Shown: one piece after another, positions 6,432-7,526 of the stretch
Numbering within the stretch: position 1 is the stretch's first letter
Layout: every line of letters starts with the position of its first letter
Assembly (NCBI GenBank): GCA_964560975.1
Contig: CAZLNE010000100.1
Location: 1 to 7,526, forward strand
DNA length: 7,526 nucleotides
Direction of reading: 5' to 3'
Source: JAAZLA01 sp964560975
GTDB taxonomy: Bacteria > Spirochaetota > Spirochaetia > Treponematales > Treponemataceae
Position numbers and translations under genes: made by a program
The notes under the pieces: model-generated
Seen by the model: only the letters and a program-made list of their open reading frames with translations
Databases searched by the model: none
Told to the model about the DNA's origin: nothing

Positions 6432-7466
6432 ATGAACGAAGTTCTGTCACAAGATGAGATTGATCAGTTGCTCATGGCAATAAGCTCCGGAGATACAGAA
6501 ACCGAAGACTTTAAGCCGGTAAATGATACTCGCAAGATCAAAATATATGATTTTAAGCGTCCTGACAAATTCTCAAAGGAACAGATTCGTACTGTTTCGA
6601 TTATGCATGAAACCTTTGCCCGTCTTACAACTACAAGTCTTTCAGCACAGCTTAGAAGTCTTGTACATGTTCACGTAGCGTCGGTAGACCAGTTAACATA
6701 CGAAGAGTTTATCCGTTCAATTCCAACACCTACAACGCTTGCTGTTATCAATATGGATCCATTAAAGGGTAATGCTATTCTTGAAATAGATCCGGCAATT
6801 ACCTTTTCTATGATAGACCGTCTATTCGGTGGTACAGGACAGGGAACTAAGGTTCAGCGTGACCTCACTGATATTGAACAGTCCGTAATGGAAGGAATTA
6901 TTGTTAGAATTCTTGCAAATATGAGAGAGGCGTGGACTCAGGTAATTGATCTCAGGCCGCGTCTTGGACAAATTGAAACAAATCCGCAGTTTGCTCAGAT
7001 TGTTCCTCCTTCAGAAATGGTTGTTCTCGTAACCCTGGAAACAAAGGTTGGAGATGAAGAGGGAATGATGAACTTTTGCATTCCATATATAACTATTGAA
7101 CCTATTATTTCTAAGCTTTCATCACAGTTCTGGTTTTCTTCGGTAAGAAGAAGTTCAACGACGCAGTATCTTGGCGTATTAAAAGAAAAGCTTTCATCAG
7201 TTGATATGGACGTTGTTGCTGAAATTGGTTCAATAAATTTACCAATAAGAGATGTTTTAAGTTTACGAACGGGCGATATTGTCCGATTATCTAATGTAAG
7301 GGTAGGTGATCCTTTAACCTTAAGTGTAGGAAACAAGAAAAAATTCTTGTGCCAGCCCGGTGTAATAGGAAAAAAGATGGCTGTCCAGGTAATTGGTAAG
7401 ATTAAACAGGCAGAAACAGAAGAATTCGAAGAATTATCAGTAGAAGGAGATGAATCGTATGAGTGA
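6432..7466 (+). CDS. fliM: FliM, flagellar motor switch protein
   Basis: The protein has 344 residues, the usual FliM length. The N-terminal peptide LSQDEIDQLL at 5-14 is the CheY-P binding site. After a short linker, the middle domain (about 40-230) contains the FliG-contacting LFGGTGQG at 131-138, equivalent to the family GGxG motif. The C-terminal surface-presentation domain, shared with FliN, spans about 250-325 (VVAEIGSINLPIRDVLSLRT, then GDIVRL). FliM forms the C-ring wall between FliG and FliY/FliN and transmits chemotaxis signals to switch rotation. AAGGGG at 6418-6423, eight bases before ATG, supports the start; a second GGG at 6428-6430 is too close to serve. The last eight bases overlap fliY, which suggests translational coupling and fits the fixed stoichiometry of switch proteins. 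Confidence 0.98.
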   Translation: MNEVLSQDEIDQLLMAISSGDTETEDFKPVNDTRKIKIYDFKRPDKFSKEQIRTVSIMHETFARLTTTSLSAQLRSLVHVHVASVDQLTYEEFIRSIPTPTTLAVINMDPLKGNAILEIDPAITFSMIDRLFGGTGQGTKVQRDLTDIEQSVMEGIIVRILANMREAWTQVIDLRPRLGQIETNPQFAQIVPPSEMVVLVTLETKVGDEEGMMNFCIPYITIEPIISKLSSQFWFSSVRRSSTTQYLGVLKEKLSSVDMDVVAEIGSINLPIRDVLSLRTGDIVRLSNVRVGDPLTLSVGNKKKFLCQPGVIGKKMAVQVIGKIKQAETEEFEELSVEGDESYE

Positions 7467-7526
7467 TGGTGCCATTTCTCAGGATGAAATAGATGCATTG
7501 TTGTCAGGTGTAGATATGGGAGGCCT
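7459..7526 (+). CDS. fliY: FliY/FliN-type motor switch protein, N-terminus only (3' partial)
   Basis: Only 22 codons are inside the window: MSDGAISQDEIDALLSGVDM and two glycines. The start is ATG at 7459, overlapping the end of fliM by 8 bp in another frame. AAGGAG at 7444-7449, inside fliM, is nine bases upstream. The SQDEIDALLSG peptide is nearly the same as the start of FliM and is typical of FliY, the longer FliN form found in spirochetes and Bacillus, where it can bind CheY-P. The gene directly after fliM in spirochete operons is fliY. Whether this copy also carries a CheC-like phosphatase region, or only the FliN domain, cannot be seen because the rest is cut off. Confidence 0.88.
   Translation, partial: MSDGAISQDEIDALLSGVDMGG

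Noticed and set aside
6995..7498. 167-codon open frame on the minus strand opposite fliM
   Set aside because: It lies wholly across the well-conserved fliM and its junction with fliY, has no recognisable domain and is a shadow of the coding frame.
1..7526. Mobile element, prophage, CRISPR, toxin-antitoxin or other accessory system
   Set aside because: Every substantial stretch is explained by conserved flagellar genes in a known spirochete order; there are no transposase or integrase genes, repeat arrays or composition breaks that I can see.

Overview
The window is a compact stretch of a spirochete flagellar operon, all genes on the + strand. Gene order is flbB (5' end outside the window), fliK, flgD, flgE, flbD (swrD), motA, motB, fliL, fliM, fliY (3' end outside the window). 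This order, a tap1/fliK gene directly before flgD-flgE, a small FlbD-type ORF between flgE and motA, and the spirochete-specific collar protein FlbB all match the fla operon known from Treponema. The visibly AT-rich composition and the FlgE sequence (463 residues, one cysteine at residue 178, lysine at 165) suggest a low-GC, T. denticola/T. phagedenis-like Treponema rather than T. pallidum. I do not commit to a species.

Layout. Positions 1-3842 hold the collar/hook block: FlbB, a base component of the spirochete periplasmic collar; FliK, hook-length control; FlgD, hook cap; FlgE, hook subunit. Positions 3843-4073 (231 bp) form the only sizeable intergenic gap. It carries a strong rho-independent terminator-like hairpin (3862-3903), then a sigma-28-type promoter match (TAAA-N16-GCCGATAC, 3961-3988), then an AT-rich leader. 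Positions 4074-7526 hold the motor/switch block: FlbD, the MotA and MotB stator, FliL, the FliM switch protein and the start of FliY. Genes in this block are tightly packed (3 to 68 bp gaps, and an 8-bp fliM/fliY overlap), and most have good Shine-Dalgarno sequences.

How the genes work together. FlgD caps and polymerises FlgE into the hook, and FliK stops growth at the right length. In spirochetes FlgE subunits are then covalently joined by lysinoalanine. FlbB organises the periplasmic collar, which helps recruit and orient stators. MotA/MotB convert ion flow to torque, with FliL and FlbD/SwrD supporting stator function. FliM and FliY form the C-ring switch, and both begin with the EIDxLL-type peptide that in FliM binds CheY-P.

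I found no mobile element, CRISPR array, RNA gene or undescribed system. The most interesting points are the exact conservation of the FlgE cross-link residues and the terminator plus sigma-28-like promoter that may split what is usually described as one operon into hook and motor/switch transcription units.
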